DNA of 64,000 nucleotides from Cupriavidus pinatubonensis. Its GTDB lineage: Bacteria > Pseudomonadota > Gammaproteobacteria > Burkholderiales > Burkholderiaceae. Made by a program: the position numbers and the translations under genes. The stretch is from the NCBI RefSeq assembly GCF_019602855.1, contig NZ_CP080767.1, forward strand, positions 2,108,001 to 2,172,000. The letters are read 5' to 3'. The number at the start of each line of letters is the position of its first letter. Positions within the stretch are counted from its first letter, which is position 1. This document shows, piece by piece, positions 55,941 to 63,936 of this stretch. The notes below the pieces were generated by a model. It was not told where the DNA came from, did no database searches, and was given only the letters and a program-made list of their open reading frames with translations.

Positions 55941-56482
55941 GCTGCGTCCTCCCCGCCGGACCAGGCCCGACGCAGCACCAGTGCGTCTTCGCGAGCGTTA
56001 CCGGTTGCCGGGTAATAGCCTTTGCGACGTCCGATCTCGACAAAGCCCGCCTCCAGGTACAGCGCCAGCGCGCCGGTATTGGAAGGCCGCACTTCGAGCA
56101 GCATCGTATGCAGGTGGTGGGTATGCGACGTGGCCAATGCCACCGCCAGCATCAGCCGGCCCAGACCCTGGCGCTGCCGGTGAGGCTCCACGGTGATGTT
56201 GAGCAGGTGCATCTCGTCAACGACCGGCATCAGCACGGCATATGCCACGAGCAGGCCCAGCGGATCGCGCAGGGTCAGCCCCATATGGCCTGCCTTGATG
56301 GAGTTCTCGAAATTGCCACGCGTCCACGGATGGGTGTAGGCACGCGATTCGATCTCCGCCACCGCATGCAGGTCCAGCGCGCTCATGCGTCCAAGCGCCC
56401 AGCCATTCGCGAGCGCGGGCATGGCCGGAATGTCCGGCCAGTCAGGCGTTGCGGTCGCATCCGAACGGTAGGACACGCTCAC
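55937..56482 (-). CDS. rimI: Ribosomal-protein-alanine N-acetyltransferase
   Basis: A 181-residue GNAT enzyme that acetylates the N-terminal alanine of ribosomal protein S18. [31 protein letters not shown] (about 38-68), [20 protein letters not shown] (acetyl-CoA loop Q/RxxGxG/A) and [29 protein letters not shown] are all RimI signatures. It is about 25 residues longer at the N-terminus than E. coli RimI. The start is GTG overlapping the tsaB stop (GTGA). The tsaB-rimI pairing is highly conserved. Confidence 0.93.
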   Translation of the reverse strand: MSVSYRSDATATPDWPDIPAMPALANGWALGRMSALDLHAVAEIESRAYTHPWTRGNFENSIKAGHMGLTLRDPLGLLVAYAVLMPVVDEMHLLNITVEPHRQRQGLGRLMLAVALATSHTHHLHTMLLEVRPSNTGALALYLEAGFVEIGRRKGYYPATGNAREDALVLRRAWSGGEDAA

Positions 56483-57243
56483 GATGCGCCCCCTGTCGCA
56501 GCTTTCGCAGCGGCCTTGGCGGCAGCGGCCGCTTCGCGTTCTTCGATGGTCTGGGCGACCTTGTCGCGCAGATAGATCGGCATGGCGTCAGCGGCGTCGA
56601 TGGTTTCGCCGCGCGCCAGCGCGCGCAGTGCGATGGCCAGCATCGGCTGCGCATGGGGCATGGCATCGGGCAGCACGCGCGTAGCCTGTGCCAGTCCCGC
56701 GAGGCGCTCGCCAAATACCGTCGCAGCGTTGCCGGCTACCCAGAATTCGCCGGCCGGCAGCGGCACGGTTTCCGGCGGGCCGACCTGCAGCGGCGTTTCG
56801 GCCGCCCATTCCTGCGCCGCTTCGTTCCAGCGGAAGGCGCTCGAATAGGCTTCGTCCATGCGCGCGTCCAGCGCGACCAGCACCGACACGTCAGCAGGCA
56901 AAGCCGGCGTGGCGCCGCGTGCGCTTTCGGCGCAGACCATCAGCGTGTTAACGGGAATGACCGGCAGCCCGGCGCCGAAGGCAAGGCCTTGCGCCACGCC
57001 GCAGGCGGTACGCAGGCCGGTAAAGGAGCCCGGGCCCGCGCCAAACGCAATCGCGGCGCAATCGGCCAGTGCAATGCCGGCCTCGGCCAGCAGCTCCCCT
57101 GCCGCGGGCAGCACGCGCGCGGAAGAGCGCGCGCCGGTATGTTCATGGCGAGACCATGACTCGACCGCGCCATCCGCCGTGGCACGGCCCAGTGCAACAG
57201 AACACCACTCGGTGGAAGTTTCGACAGCAAGAATCCAGGACAT
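56479..57243 (-). CDS. tsaB: tRNA threonylcarbamoyladenosine synthesis protein TsaB
   Basis: A 254-residue ASKHA-fold protein that scaffolds TsaD and TsaE to make t6A37 in ANN-decoding tRNAs. ILAVETSTEWCSVAL at the start and GAGPGSFTGLRTACGVAQGLAFG (about 67-89) are the TsaB signatures. The C-terminus carries a short EREAAAAAKAAAKAATGG Ala/Lys tail. The ATG at 57243 was chosen; the upstream open frame to 57510 is antisense to the acyl-CoA-binding protein gene. It leads a coupled operon tsaB-rimI-udg-DUF1853. Confidence 0.93.
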   Translation of the reverse strand: MSWILAVETSTEWCSVALGRATADGAVESWSRHEHTGARSSARVLPAAGELLAEAGIALADCAAIAFGAGPGSFTGLRTACGVAQGLAFGAGLPVIPVNTLMVCAESARGATPALPADVSVLVALDARMDEAYSSAFRWNEAAQEWAAETPLQVGPPETVPLPAGEFWVAGNAATVFGERLAGLAQATRVLPDAMPHAQPMLAIALRALARGETIDAADAMPIYLRDKVAQTIEEREAAAAAKAAAKAATGGAS

Positions 57244-57364
57244 GGCGCGATTGTATCCGTTGGCGCCCCAAACCGAGTCCTTCCTCGGTTTTTTGACGGG
57301 CGCGGGCGGCGGGTTGGCGACTATCATCGGGCCATTCTTTCCCCCGACCTCACCAGGAGACCCC

Positions 57365-57634
57365 ATGAGTGACCTGCAAGCCCGGTTCGAACAGGCCCAG
57401 ATCGACCTCAAGCAACTCAGCGAGCGCCCCAGCAACATGACGCTGCTGCGCCTGTACGCACTGTTCAAGCAAGGCAGCGAAGGCGATGCCCACGGCGACA
57501 AGCCGGGCATGACGGATTTCGTCGGCCGCTACAAGTTCGAGGCGTGGGAAGCCCTCAAGGGCACGGCCAGGGATGCGGCCATGGAGAGCTACATCGCGCT
57601 GGTGGAAGACCTGCGCAACGGCGCGACGAACTAG
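57365..57634 (+). CDS. Acyl-CoA-binding protein
   Basis: An 89-residue four-helix acyl-CoA-binding protein. MSDLQARFEQAQIDLKQL, the conserved LYALFKQGSEGD (helix 2) and GRYKFEAWEALKG (helix 3) include the Tyr and Lys residues that contact the CoA phosphate. It buffers long-chain acyl-CoA in the cytoplasm. ACBPs are common in eukaryotes and present in only some bacteria, Burkholderiales among them. The ATG at 57365 has CCAGGAGA upstream. It is divergent from tsaB and ends at a 9-bp hairpin. Confidence 0.93.
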   Translation: MSDLQARFEQAQIDLKQLSERPSNMTLLRLYALFKQGSEGDAHGDKPGMTDFVGRYKFEAWEALKGTARDAAMESYIALVEDLRNGATN

Positions 57635-57642
57635 GCTTCGCT

Positions 57643-57670
57643 GGCGCCGTCCGTTCCAGCAGACGGCGCC
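57643..57670. terminator. Hairpin between convergent ACBP and MFS genes
   Basis: A perfect 9-bp stem GGCGCCGTC / GACGGCGCC with a 10-nt loop, 8 bp after the acyl-CoA-binding protein stop and 5 bp before the opposing gene's stop. No T-tract; likely an mRNA 3'-end structure for both genes. Confidence 0.5.
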
Positions 57671-57675
57671 CCGCC

Positions 57676-59157
57676 TCAAGCTCCTGGCACCGGCTTCGGC
57701 CGGATGCGCCAGGACGCAAGAATGGCCGTGGCGATCACCAGGCCTACGGCCAGGAAGGTTTCATCGAACGCGCGGATACGCGCGGCTTGCGCCAGCACGT
57801 CGCCGCCCTGCCCCAGCGCCACGCCGTGCTGGTTCAGCCGCCATTGCAGGCCCACGCCGGCCAGGCTGACGCCGATCGCCCCGCCAAGCTGGCGCACGAA
57901 GTTGATGCAGCTAGATCCTTGCGCAATCAGCGAGAAGTCCACACCGCGCATGGAGCCCAGCGTCAGCGACGGCAGGATGCAACCGAGCCCGATTCGGCCC
58001 AGCACCGCCAGCGCCACCAGCACCAGGTACGGCGTGGACGGCGAACCCGTCGCCATCAGCAGGAACGACAGCGCCAGCAGCGCCAGTCCCAACGACACCT
58101 GCAAGTGCGGCGATACGCGATGCGTGAAGCGTCCCGCCACAGCGATCGTAATCCCAAGCGCAATGCCGGCCGGCAGCAGCACCAGGCCCGCGCGCGACGG
58201 CGTATAGCTCAGCGCCATCTGCATGTACACCGGCAGCAGGTAGGTCGAACCGAACAGGCCGGCGCCGTAGATGAACGCGACCACCGCGCCCGCCGAGAAC
58301 TGGCGGTAGCTGTAGAGCCGCATGTCCATCAGCGGATCGGCCGCGCGCAGCTGCCACATCACGAACACCACGATCAGCACCACGCCCAGACCGGCCAGCG
58401 CCAGCCCGGCGCCCACGCTTTCGCGCATTTCCACGAGCCCGTTCAACAGGCAGACCGTGGCGACACCGGCCAGCGCTAGCCCGCGCCAGTCCAGCGGCTT
58501 GCGTTCGCCCATCATGATCGAGTCGACGGCCATGAAGCGACGCGCCATGACTGCGCCGAGGAGCGTCAATGGAACCACCACAAAGAAGATCGAGCGCCAG
58601 CCGAAGGCCTCGACAAGGAAACCGCCCAGACTCGGACCCAGCGCGGGCGCCAGCACCACGCCGAAACCGAACAGGCTCATGGCCTTGCCCTGCTCGCGTT
58701 CGTCGAAGACACGCAGTACGAGGATGTTGGGCAGCGGCTGCATGATGCCCGCGGCGGCGCCTTCCGCCACGCGCATCGCGATCATCACGCCGTAGGTCGG
58801 CGAGAGCCCGCCTACCGCCCCGCCTACGCCCAGCAGCGCCAGCGCGCCCAGAAACGTCCGCCGCAGTCCGTACCGGTTGAGCAGCCACGGGGTTAGCAGC
58901 ATCGCCAGCGTCATGGCGATCATGAAACTGGCCGCGACCCATTGTGCGCGTTCCTGTCCCAGCACGAAATGGCGGCTCAGGTCGGGAATAGCCACGTTGA
59001 TGATGGTGGAAGAGACGATGGACGACATCGTCCCAAGCATCAGCGTGAGCAGTACCAGCCAGCGCAGGCGGTCGCCGTAGCGCGCGCGCAGCGCCGCCCG
59101 GGTCGGTCCGCCCGACCCGCCGCCGGAATCTTCCGGCGCGTGCGGAGCGCGGCTCAC
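57676..59157 (-). CDS. DHA2-family (EmrB-type) drug/proton antiporter
   Basis: A 493-residue exporter with about 14 transmembrane helices. Helix 1 TLMLGTMSSIVSSTIINVAIPDL carries the DHA2 motif D1-like segment, and the loop after helix 2 has PWLLNRYGLRRTF. Motif C-like GPSLGGFL lies in helix 5. The N-terminal 30 residues are polar and Gly-rich. No EmrA membrane-fusion gene is adjacent, so it works alone or with a distant partner. The start is GTG overlapping the DUF1857 stop by four bases. Confidence 0.85.
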   Translation of the reverse strand: MSRAPHAPEDSGGGSGGPTRAALRARYGDRLRWLVLLTLMLGTMSSIVSSTIINVAIPDLSRHFVLGQERAQWVAASFMIAMTLAMLLTPWLLNRYGLRRTFLGALALLGVGGAVGGLSPTYGVMIAMRVAEGAAAGIMQPLPNILVLRVFDEREQGKAMSLFGFGVVLAPALGPSLGGFLVEAFGWRSIFFVVVPLTLLGAVMARRFMAVDSIMMGERKPLDWRGLALAGVATVCLLNGLVEMRESVGAGLALAGLGVVLIVVFVMWQLRAADPLMDMRLYSYRQFSAGAVVAFIYGAGLFGSTYLLPVYMQMALSYTPSRAGLVLLPAGIALGITIAVAGRFTHRVSPHLQVSLGLALLALSFLLMATGSPSTPYLVLVALAVLGRIGLGCILPSLTLGSMRGVDFSLIAQGSSCINFVRQLGGAIGVSLAGVGLQWRLNQHGVALGQGGDVLAQAARIRAFDETFLAVGLVIATAILASWRIRPKPVPGA

Positions 59158-59624
59158 CCCAGGCGCCCCGTGGCGGCGATCTCGCGGATCTTGCGTACGG
59201 TGTCGATGTCCGCCTCGTGATAGGCGGATTTGACGATCTCGGCGTAGCGGTCGTCGCCGCTGGCATCTACGGCCGGCATGGTCGTGTCGTACACGAAGCG
59301 CAGCAGCAGCGCGTCCGCCGCGGGCGTCTCGATCACCATCGTCAGCGTGCCGCCGGCGTGTTCGGCGGTGGCAGCGGTCTCGTAGCGGACCTGGCGTCGC
59401 GGCTCGAACACCACGCGGTCATGGATCTTCGCAGCCCCGAAATGCAGCACCCGGTCGATCCAGCTTTCGCCGCGCCCGACGACTTCGGCGCGGTCCAGGC
59501 CCAGCACGAACAGTTCGGGCGACTCGGCGCGCAGGACCAACCCTTGCCAGAGCTGGTCAGGCGTGAGCGGATCCAGTTGAGGATTGCCTGGATCGTTGAT
59601 CTCTACCAAGTGCTCGAAACGCAA
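59154..59624 (-). CDS. DUF1857/AtaL-like SRPBCC-fold protein
   Basis: A 156-residue START/SRPBCC-like protein of the DUF1857 group. MRFEHLVEINDPGNPQLDPLTPDQLWQGLVLRAESPELFVLGLD is characteristic, and the conserved VLHFGAAKIHDRVVFEP follows. These small hydrophobic-pocket proteins bind lipids or polyketides; a defined role is unknown. The start is TTG with GGAGA eight bases upstream. It is translationally coupled to the EmrB-type exporter, so it might present or sense the exported compound (inference). Confidence 0.75.
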   Translation of the reverse strand: MRFEHLVEINDPGNPQLDPLTPDQLWQGLVLRAESPELFVLGLDRAEVVGRGESWIDRVLHFGAAKIHDRVVFEPRRQVRYETAATAEHAGGTLTMVIETPAADALLLRFVYDTTMPAVDASGDDRYAEIVKSAYHEADIDTVRKIREIAATGRLG

Positions 59625-59738
59625 CTTATTTCTCCGTGTTCTGATGTAATCGATATTATGAGGTGTCCGGCTGGTTCGTCAGTACCATTTCACTGCGCAG
59701 CGCAGCATCCGCGCCACGCGCCTGAAGGAGCCCTTCGC

Positions 59739-60431
59739 ATGCCATTGACCGCGCCGTCTGAAGTCGATCCGCTGCAAATCCTGGTCTATGCCGATTCGCT
59801 TTCGTGGGGCATCGTGCCCGGCACCCGCCGGCGGCTTCCCTTCCCGGTTCGCTGGCCAGGCCGGCTCGAACTCGGCCTGAACGCCGACGGCGGCGCCCCG
59901 GTCCGCATCATCGAGGACTGCCTGAACGGCCGGCGCACCGTCTGGGACGACCCATTCAAACCGGGCCGCAACGGCTTGCAAGGGCTGGCGCAGCGCATCG
60001 AGATCCATTCCCCGGTGGCGCTCGTGGTTTTGATGCTGGGCAACAACGATTTCCAGTCCATGCATCCGCACAACGCCTGGCATGCGGCACAGGGCGTCGG
60101 CGCGCTGGTCCACGCCATCCGGACGGCGCCGATCGAACCGGGAATGCCGGTGCCGCCGATCCTGGTGGTGGTGCCGCCGCCGATCCGCACGCCCTGCGGG
60201 CCGCTCGCGCCCAAGTTCGCCGGCGGCGAACACAAGTGGGCAGGCCTGCCCGAGGCGCTGCGCGAACTGTGCGCCACAGTCGACTGCTCGCTGTTCGATG
60301 CGGGTACCGTGATCCAGAGCAGTGCCGTCGACGGCGTACACCTTGACGCCGATGCCCATGTCGCCCTGGGCGATGCCCTGCAACCGGTCGTTCGTGCGCT
60401 GCTCGCTGAATCCTCTGGACATCCCTCCTGA
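59739..60431 (+). CDS. SGNH/GDSL-family hydrolase
   Basis: A 230-residue esterase. The nucleophile Ser20 lies in ILVYADSLSWGI, where the usual Gly before Asp-Ser is Ala; block III is MLGNNDFQ and block V DGVHLDADAH supplies the catalytic Asp and His. Length and motifs match the arylesterase/acyltransferase group exemplified by the M. smegmatis AcT enzyme. No signal peptide. The ATG at 59739 has GAAGGAG at good spacing. It is divergent from DUF1857 and followed by a VOC protein gene 64 bp later. Confidence 0.85.
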   Translation: MPLTAPSEVDPLQILVYADSLSWGIVPGTRRRLPFPVRWPGRLELGLNADGGAPVRIIEDCLNGRRTVWDDPFKPGRNGLQGLAQRIEIHSPVALVVLMLGNNDFQSMHPHNAWHAAQGVGALVHAIRTAPIEPGMPVPPILVVVPPPIRTPCGPLAPKFAGGEHKWAGLPEALRELCATVDCSLFDAGTVIQSSAVDGVHLDADAHVALGDALQPVVRALLAESSGHPS

Positions 60432-60495
60432 CAGCAGCTGTCAGGAGCGCGGGCGCACAATGAGGCGGCAAATCCCCCGAAGCTGTCAGGAGACC

Positions 60496-60906
60496 ATGAT
60501 GCAGTTGTTGATCAACGTCGACGTCGATGACCTGCCGCGCGGCATCGGCTTCTACCAGGAAGGACTGGGCCTGCGCCTGAGCCGCAAGCTGTTTGACGAT
60601 ACTGTCGCAGAAATGACGGGCGGTGCCACGCCCATCTATCTGCTCGTCAAGCCGGCCGGCACGCGCCCGACCTCGCGCGCCGATACCCGGCGCGACTACC
60701 GCCGGCACTGGACGCCGGTGCATCTCGATTTTGTGGTGGACAACCTCGAAGCCGCCATCGAGCGCGCGCTGGAAGCCGGAGCGGAGATCGAGGACTGGCC
60801 GCAGGAGTTCGACTGGGGCCGGCAGGCGACGCTGTCGGACCCGTTTGGGCATGGGCTTTGTTTTATTGAGTGGAAGGGTGACGGGTATGGGGCGGCGCGG
60901 CACTAA
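60496..60906 (+). CDS. VOC-family (glyoxalase/dioxygenase fold) protein
   Basis: A 136-residue vicinal-oxygen-chelate protein: MQLLINVDVDDLPRGIGFYQEGLGLRLSRKLFDDTVAEM in the first beta-alpha-beta-beta-beta unit and HLDFVVDNLEAAIERALEAGAEIEDWPQEFDWGRQATLSDPFGHGLCFIEW in the second. The possible metal ligands include His in VHLDF and the C-terminal Glu in FIEW. Substrate unknown. The start could be either of two adjacent ATGs (60496 or 60499) after CAGGAGACC. Confidence 0.82.
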   Translation: MMQLLINVDVDDLPRGIGFYQEGLGLRLSRKLFDDTVAEMTGGATPIYLLVKPAGTRPTSRADTRRDYRRHWTPVHLDFVVDNLEAAIERALEAGAEIEDWPQEFDWGRQATLSDPFGHGLCFIEWKGDGYGAARH

Positions 60907-61299
60907 GCTGCGTTGCTATATTCCTAGTCCGCAACGATGCGGATTCCGTAGTGACAATCCCTTCCTCAGAAGATCGAATGAAACCCAACGACACTCGGGC
61001 AAGGCTAGGCTAAGGCCAGTCGGGCAATTTCCGCCGCGGGCACGCTAGCTCTCGGCGATTTCGCCAACGTCGACGACGAATATCTCCAGTGGCAGGACAA
61101 CCCGGGCAGCATTAAATGCCAAGCCGAGCCTGATGCTTGAATTCATAAGCATATGAAAAACAAATAGACGCCAAAATCCCCTGCGCCACCCCGTTTGGAC
61201 GCAATTGCGTTAATCTTTGGCCTCGCCCGCCCCACCCTACACGGACCGGGGCCAGGCGCCTTTCAAGCCACAAGCTTCCAATAACATCCAAACTCTCCT
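60907..61299. other. Intergenic region upstream of metQ
   Basis: About 390 bp. It contains a perfect 12-bp palindrome ACGCAATTGCGT (61199-61210), 89 bp before the metQ start, a candidate operator. A short start-less frame ending at 61140 has a protein-like composition but no family I recognise. No riboswitch-like structure was identified by eye. Confidence 0.4.
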
Positions 61300-62115
61300 A
61301 TGCGCAGCATCTCCCTTTACAAGCGTCTGGCGGTTGCCGTGTCCGCCGTAGGTTTCATTGCCGCCGCCGGCAACGCCTCGGCCCAGGAACAGACTATTCG
61401 CGTGGGTACCGTGAGCGGGCCGGACGCTGAAGTCTGGCAAGTCGTGCAGAAAGCGGCCAAGAAGAATGGCCTGAACGTGAAGGTCGTGGAATTTAACGAC
61501 TACGTGCAGCCGAACGCCGCACTGGATGCCGGCGACCTCGACGCCAACAGCTTCCAGCACCAGCCTTACCTCGACAGCCAGATCAAGCAGCGCGGCTACA
61601 AGATGGTTAGCGTGGGCTACACCTACATCTCGCCACTGGGCATCTACTCGAAGAACCTGAAGTCGCCGAAGGATCTGGCGCAGGGCGCCAAGGTTGCCGT
61701 GCCGAATGACCCGTCGAACGAGAACCGTGCCCTGCTGCTGCTCCAGGCACAGGGCGTGATCAAGCTCAAGGCCGGCGCAGGCACAAACGGCGCCAACGCG
61801 ACCCCGCTGGACGTCGCCGAGAACCCGAAGAAACTGAAGATCGTGGAGCTGGACGCCGCCCAGCTTGCTCGCGCCCTGCCCGACGTCGGCGCCGCCGTCA
61901 TCAACACCAACTACGCGCTGGCCGCCGGCCTCCAGCCGACCAGGAATGCAATCGCCCTGGAAGACATCCACAGCCCGTACGCCAACATCATCGTCGTTCG
62001 CACGCAGGACAAGGACAAGCCGTGGGTGAAGAAGCTGGTGGCGGCTTATCAGTCGGAAGACGTCAAGCAGTTCATGAAGACCCAGTTCAAGGGCGCGATG
62101 GTCCCTTCGTTCTGA
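61300..62115 (+). CDS. metQ: MetQ/NlpA-family substrate-binding protein, non-lipidated
   Basis: A 271-residue D/L-methionine-type binding protein. Signal peptide 1-28 (AAAGNASA-QEQ) and the family core TIRVGTVSGPDAEVWQVVQKAAKKNGLNVKVVEFNDYVQPNAALDAGDLDANSFQHQPYLD (about 32-92), then VAVPNDPSNENRALLLLQAQGVIKL. Most MetQ proteins are lipoproteins, but there is no cysteine in the signal region here, so this one should be freely periplasmic. No metN or metI lies in the window, so it must use a transporter encoded elsewhere. Confidence 0.88.
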   Translation: MRSISLYKRLAVAVSAVGFIAAAGNASAQEQTIRVGTVSGPDAEVWQVVQKAAKKNGLNVKVVEFNDYVQPNAALDAGDLDANSFQHQPYLDSQIKQRGYKMVSVGYTYISPLGIYSKNLKSPKDLAQGAKVAVPNDPSNENRALLLLQAQGVIKLKAGAGTNGANATPLDVAENPKKLKIVELDAAQLARALPDVGAAVINTNYALAAGLQPTRNAIALEDIHSPYANIIVVRTQDKDKPWVKKLVAAYQSEDVKQFMKTQFKGAMVPSF

Positions 62116-62153
62116 TGGAACGACGGAGTGATGTCCTGATGGACTGATAGCCA

Positions 62154-62197
62154 TACGGGACCGGATCAAGCATCGAACATCATGATCCGGTCCCGTA
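62154..62197 (+). repeat. Perfect 15-bp inverted repeat downstream of metQ
   Basis: TACGGGACCGGATCA / TGATCCGGTCCCGTA with a 14-nt loop, 38 bp after the metQ stop. The longest perfect stem in the window. No T-tract follows. It may end or stabilise the metQ mRNA. Confidence 0.75.
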
Positions 62198-62372
62198 CGC
62201 CACGGCAAATCCCCCACGATTGCGACCATGTACGTGCCGTGCAAGCGCACCGTGTCTCCTGCCAAAACCCGGGCCCGCAAACCGATGCGTGGTACAGTGA
62301 GCGCCCTTCAACGCGAGAGGCCCGCATGTTCCGCCGCGCCAATGATTTCACGCTGAAAAGGGAGACGCTCGC

Positions 62373-63275
62373 GTGACCGACTCCCCGCGCCAGCCTTCCT
62401 CACGCAGCCCTCTTTCCATGGTGGTACGGCTCGTTGCCGCGCTGCCGCTGCCGGTCGCCCATGCAGTCGGACGCATGTTGGGACGGCTCGTCTATGCCCT
62501 GCCGGGCCGGTACCGCCAGCATGTGCAACAGAATGCGGCCCAAGCCGGATATCCGGGGCCTGCTTTCGCACGCCGCGCGGCGGCCGAAACCGGTGCGATG
62601 ATGACCGAACTGGCCCATGTCTGGTTTCGCAGCGCGGACTGTATGGAGAAGGTCATCTGCGAAGACTGGGACGTGATCGAGCAAACGCTCGCCGAAGGCC
62701 GTGGTCTCGTCATGCTTACGCCTCACCTGGGATGCTTCGAACTGGCGGCCCGCTATGCCGCGGAACGCATCTCGTTGACGATCATGTTCCGGCCGCACCG
62801 CAAGGCAGTGTTTCGGGAATTGCTCGACTCCGTGCGCGAAACGTCGAACCTGAAGGCGTTTCCGGCGACCGCACAGGGGGTACGTGCGTTCGTACGCGCA
62901 TTGCGGCAGGGCGAGGCGGTCGGTCTGTTGCCCGACCAGGCCCCCAAGGGCGATGGCGTGTGGGTGCCCTTCTTCGGCCGCAAGGCCTATACGATCACCT
63001 TGCCGTGCAAGCTGGCATCCCAAACTGGTGCGCCATTGATCATCGCCGCCGGCGAGCGGCTGCCGCATGGGCGCGGCTGGCGCATGCATGTGAAGCGACT
63101 GACGGCGCCGATGCCGCCGACCGCGGAAGAACAGGCAGCGTGGATCAATGCCGAGGTCGAGGAAATGATTCGCCGATTCCCCGAGCAGTATCTGTGGGGT
63201 TACAACCGCTACAAGGTACCGTCCGGCACGCAAGCGCCGAGCGCGAACAGCACCGAGACCGCAAACGCCGCGTGA
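62373..63275 (+). CDS. LpxL/HtrB-type lipid A acyltransferase
   Basis: A 300-residue late acyltransferase of the LpxL/HtrB family. Residues 12-45 form the membrane-associated N-terminus; the catalytic HX4E motif is TPHLGCFE (about 111-118), followed by FRPHRKAVFRELLDSVRE, GLLPDQAPKGDGVWVPFFGRKAYT and the C-terminal PEQYLWGYNRYK. It transfers a secondary acyl chain to Kdo-lipid A on the cytoplasmic face. The start is GTG with GGGAGA upstream. A second lpxL copy commonly follows in relatives, but here a thioesterase gene converges instead. Confidence 0.87.
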   Translation: MTDSPRQPSSRSPLSMVVRLVAALPLPVAHAVGRMLGRLVYALPGRYRQHVQQNAAQAGYPGPAFARRAAAETGAMMTELAHVWFRSADCMEKVICEDWDVIEQTLAEGRGLVMLTPHLGCFELAARYAAERISLTIMFRPHRKAVFRELLDSVRETSNLKAFPATAQGVRAFVRALRQGEAVGLLPDQAPKGDGVWVPFFGRKAYTITLPCKLASQTGAPLIIAAGERLPHGRGWRMHVKRLTAPMPPTAEEQAAWINAEVEEMIRRFPEQYLWGYNRYKVPSGTQAPSANSTETANAA

Positions 63276-63302
63276 CGACTGCGCTCGCGGCGCATTCCTC
63301 GC

Positions 63303-63749
63303 TCACTTGAGGTATTTCATCGTCGCCACGCCCGTGGCGACGAGCGTTTCTTCGTCCAGCCAGACCTCCGCGCGCGAGAAGAAGATCGAACGGCCACGCC
63401 GCTCGACCATGCCTTTCGCGGTCAGCAGCTTGCCTGTCCCGTTGCTCAGGAAGTTTGACGTCAGCGACAACGTGACGGCGTGCAACGGCGCTTCGCCGGG
63501 CGGCGAGTACAGGCCCGAATAACCGGTCGCAGCATCCAGCAACGTGCAGATGGTGCCGCCGTGAATGACACGGCTGCGGTTTAGCATATGGGGCGCGACG
63601 TCGAGCTCCAGCTCCACGTAATCGCGGCGCCATTGGGTAATGCGGACACCGACACTTTCCAGCGCAGGATTATCGAGGCTGAATCGGCCGCGCTCGTCGC
63701 ACGAAACAACATCCGCAGCAGTGGCGGTTTCGGAGAATGGATCTTTCAT
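63303..63749 (-). CDS. PaaI-family hotdog-fold thioesterase
   Basis: A 148-residue thioesterase: VIHGGTICTLLDAATGYSGLYSPPGEAPLHAVTLSLTSNFLSNGTG is the PaaI/YdiI-type hotdog core with HGG at about 63-65 and the catalytic acid (Asp) in TLLDAATG. It hydrolyses acyl- or aryl-CoA thioesters; the substrate is unknown. It converges with the acyltransferase gene, and the partial gene at the right edge reads in the same direction upstream. Confidence 0.85.
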   Translation of the reverse strand: MKDPFSETATAADVVSCDERGRFSLDNPALESVGVRITQWRRDYVELELDVAPHMLNRSRVIHGGTICTLLDAATGYSGLYSPPGEAPLHAVTLSLTSNFLSNGTGKLLTAKGMVERRGRSIFFSRAEVWLDEETLVATGVATMKYLK

Positions 63750-63936
63750 TTCATGAATCGGCGCTGCTTCTTGGGGAAGCGCACGCCTTGCAAGCTACAG
63801 GGGCACGCCGGGCCGCCCCTTCAGGAAGCGCAGGCCCGTTTGCTATCGCGCGACAGCAAGAGCGTAACTTCCGGCGATTTGCCCCTGCGCGTAAAGCCGG
63901 ATTTCGCGAACGGTCCCTTTTGTCCGCGTGAATCCC

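Noticed and set aside
61018-61140. A protein-like frame ending in DNPGSIKCQAEPDA before metQ
   Set aside because: It has no start codon and an in-frame stop just upstream, and I recognise no family. It may be a gene relic but cannot be supported.
61141-61299. SAM riboswitch upstream of metQ
   Set aside because: No conserved SAM-I or SAM-II core could be recognised by eye; a covariance-model scan (Infernal/Rfam) would settle it.
62301-62372. Possible short upstream peptide before the LpxL-type gene
   Set aside because: The ATG-initiated frame ending near 62376 is Arg-rich without a convincing ribosome binding site; the GTG at 62373 with GGGAGA explains the region.
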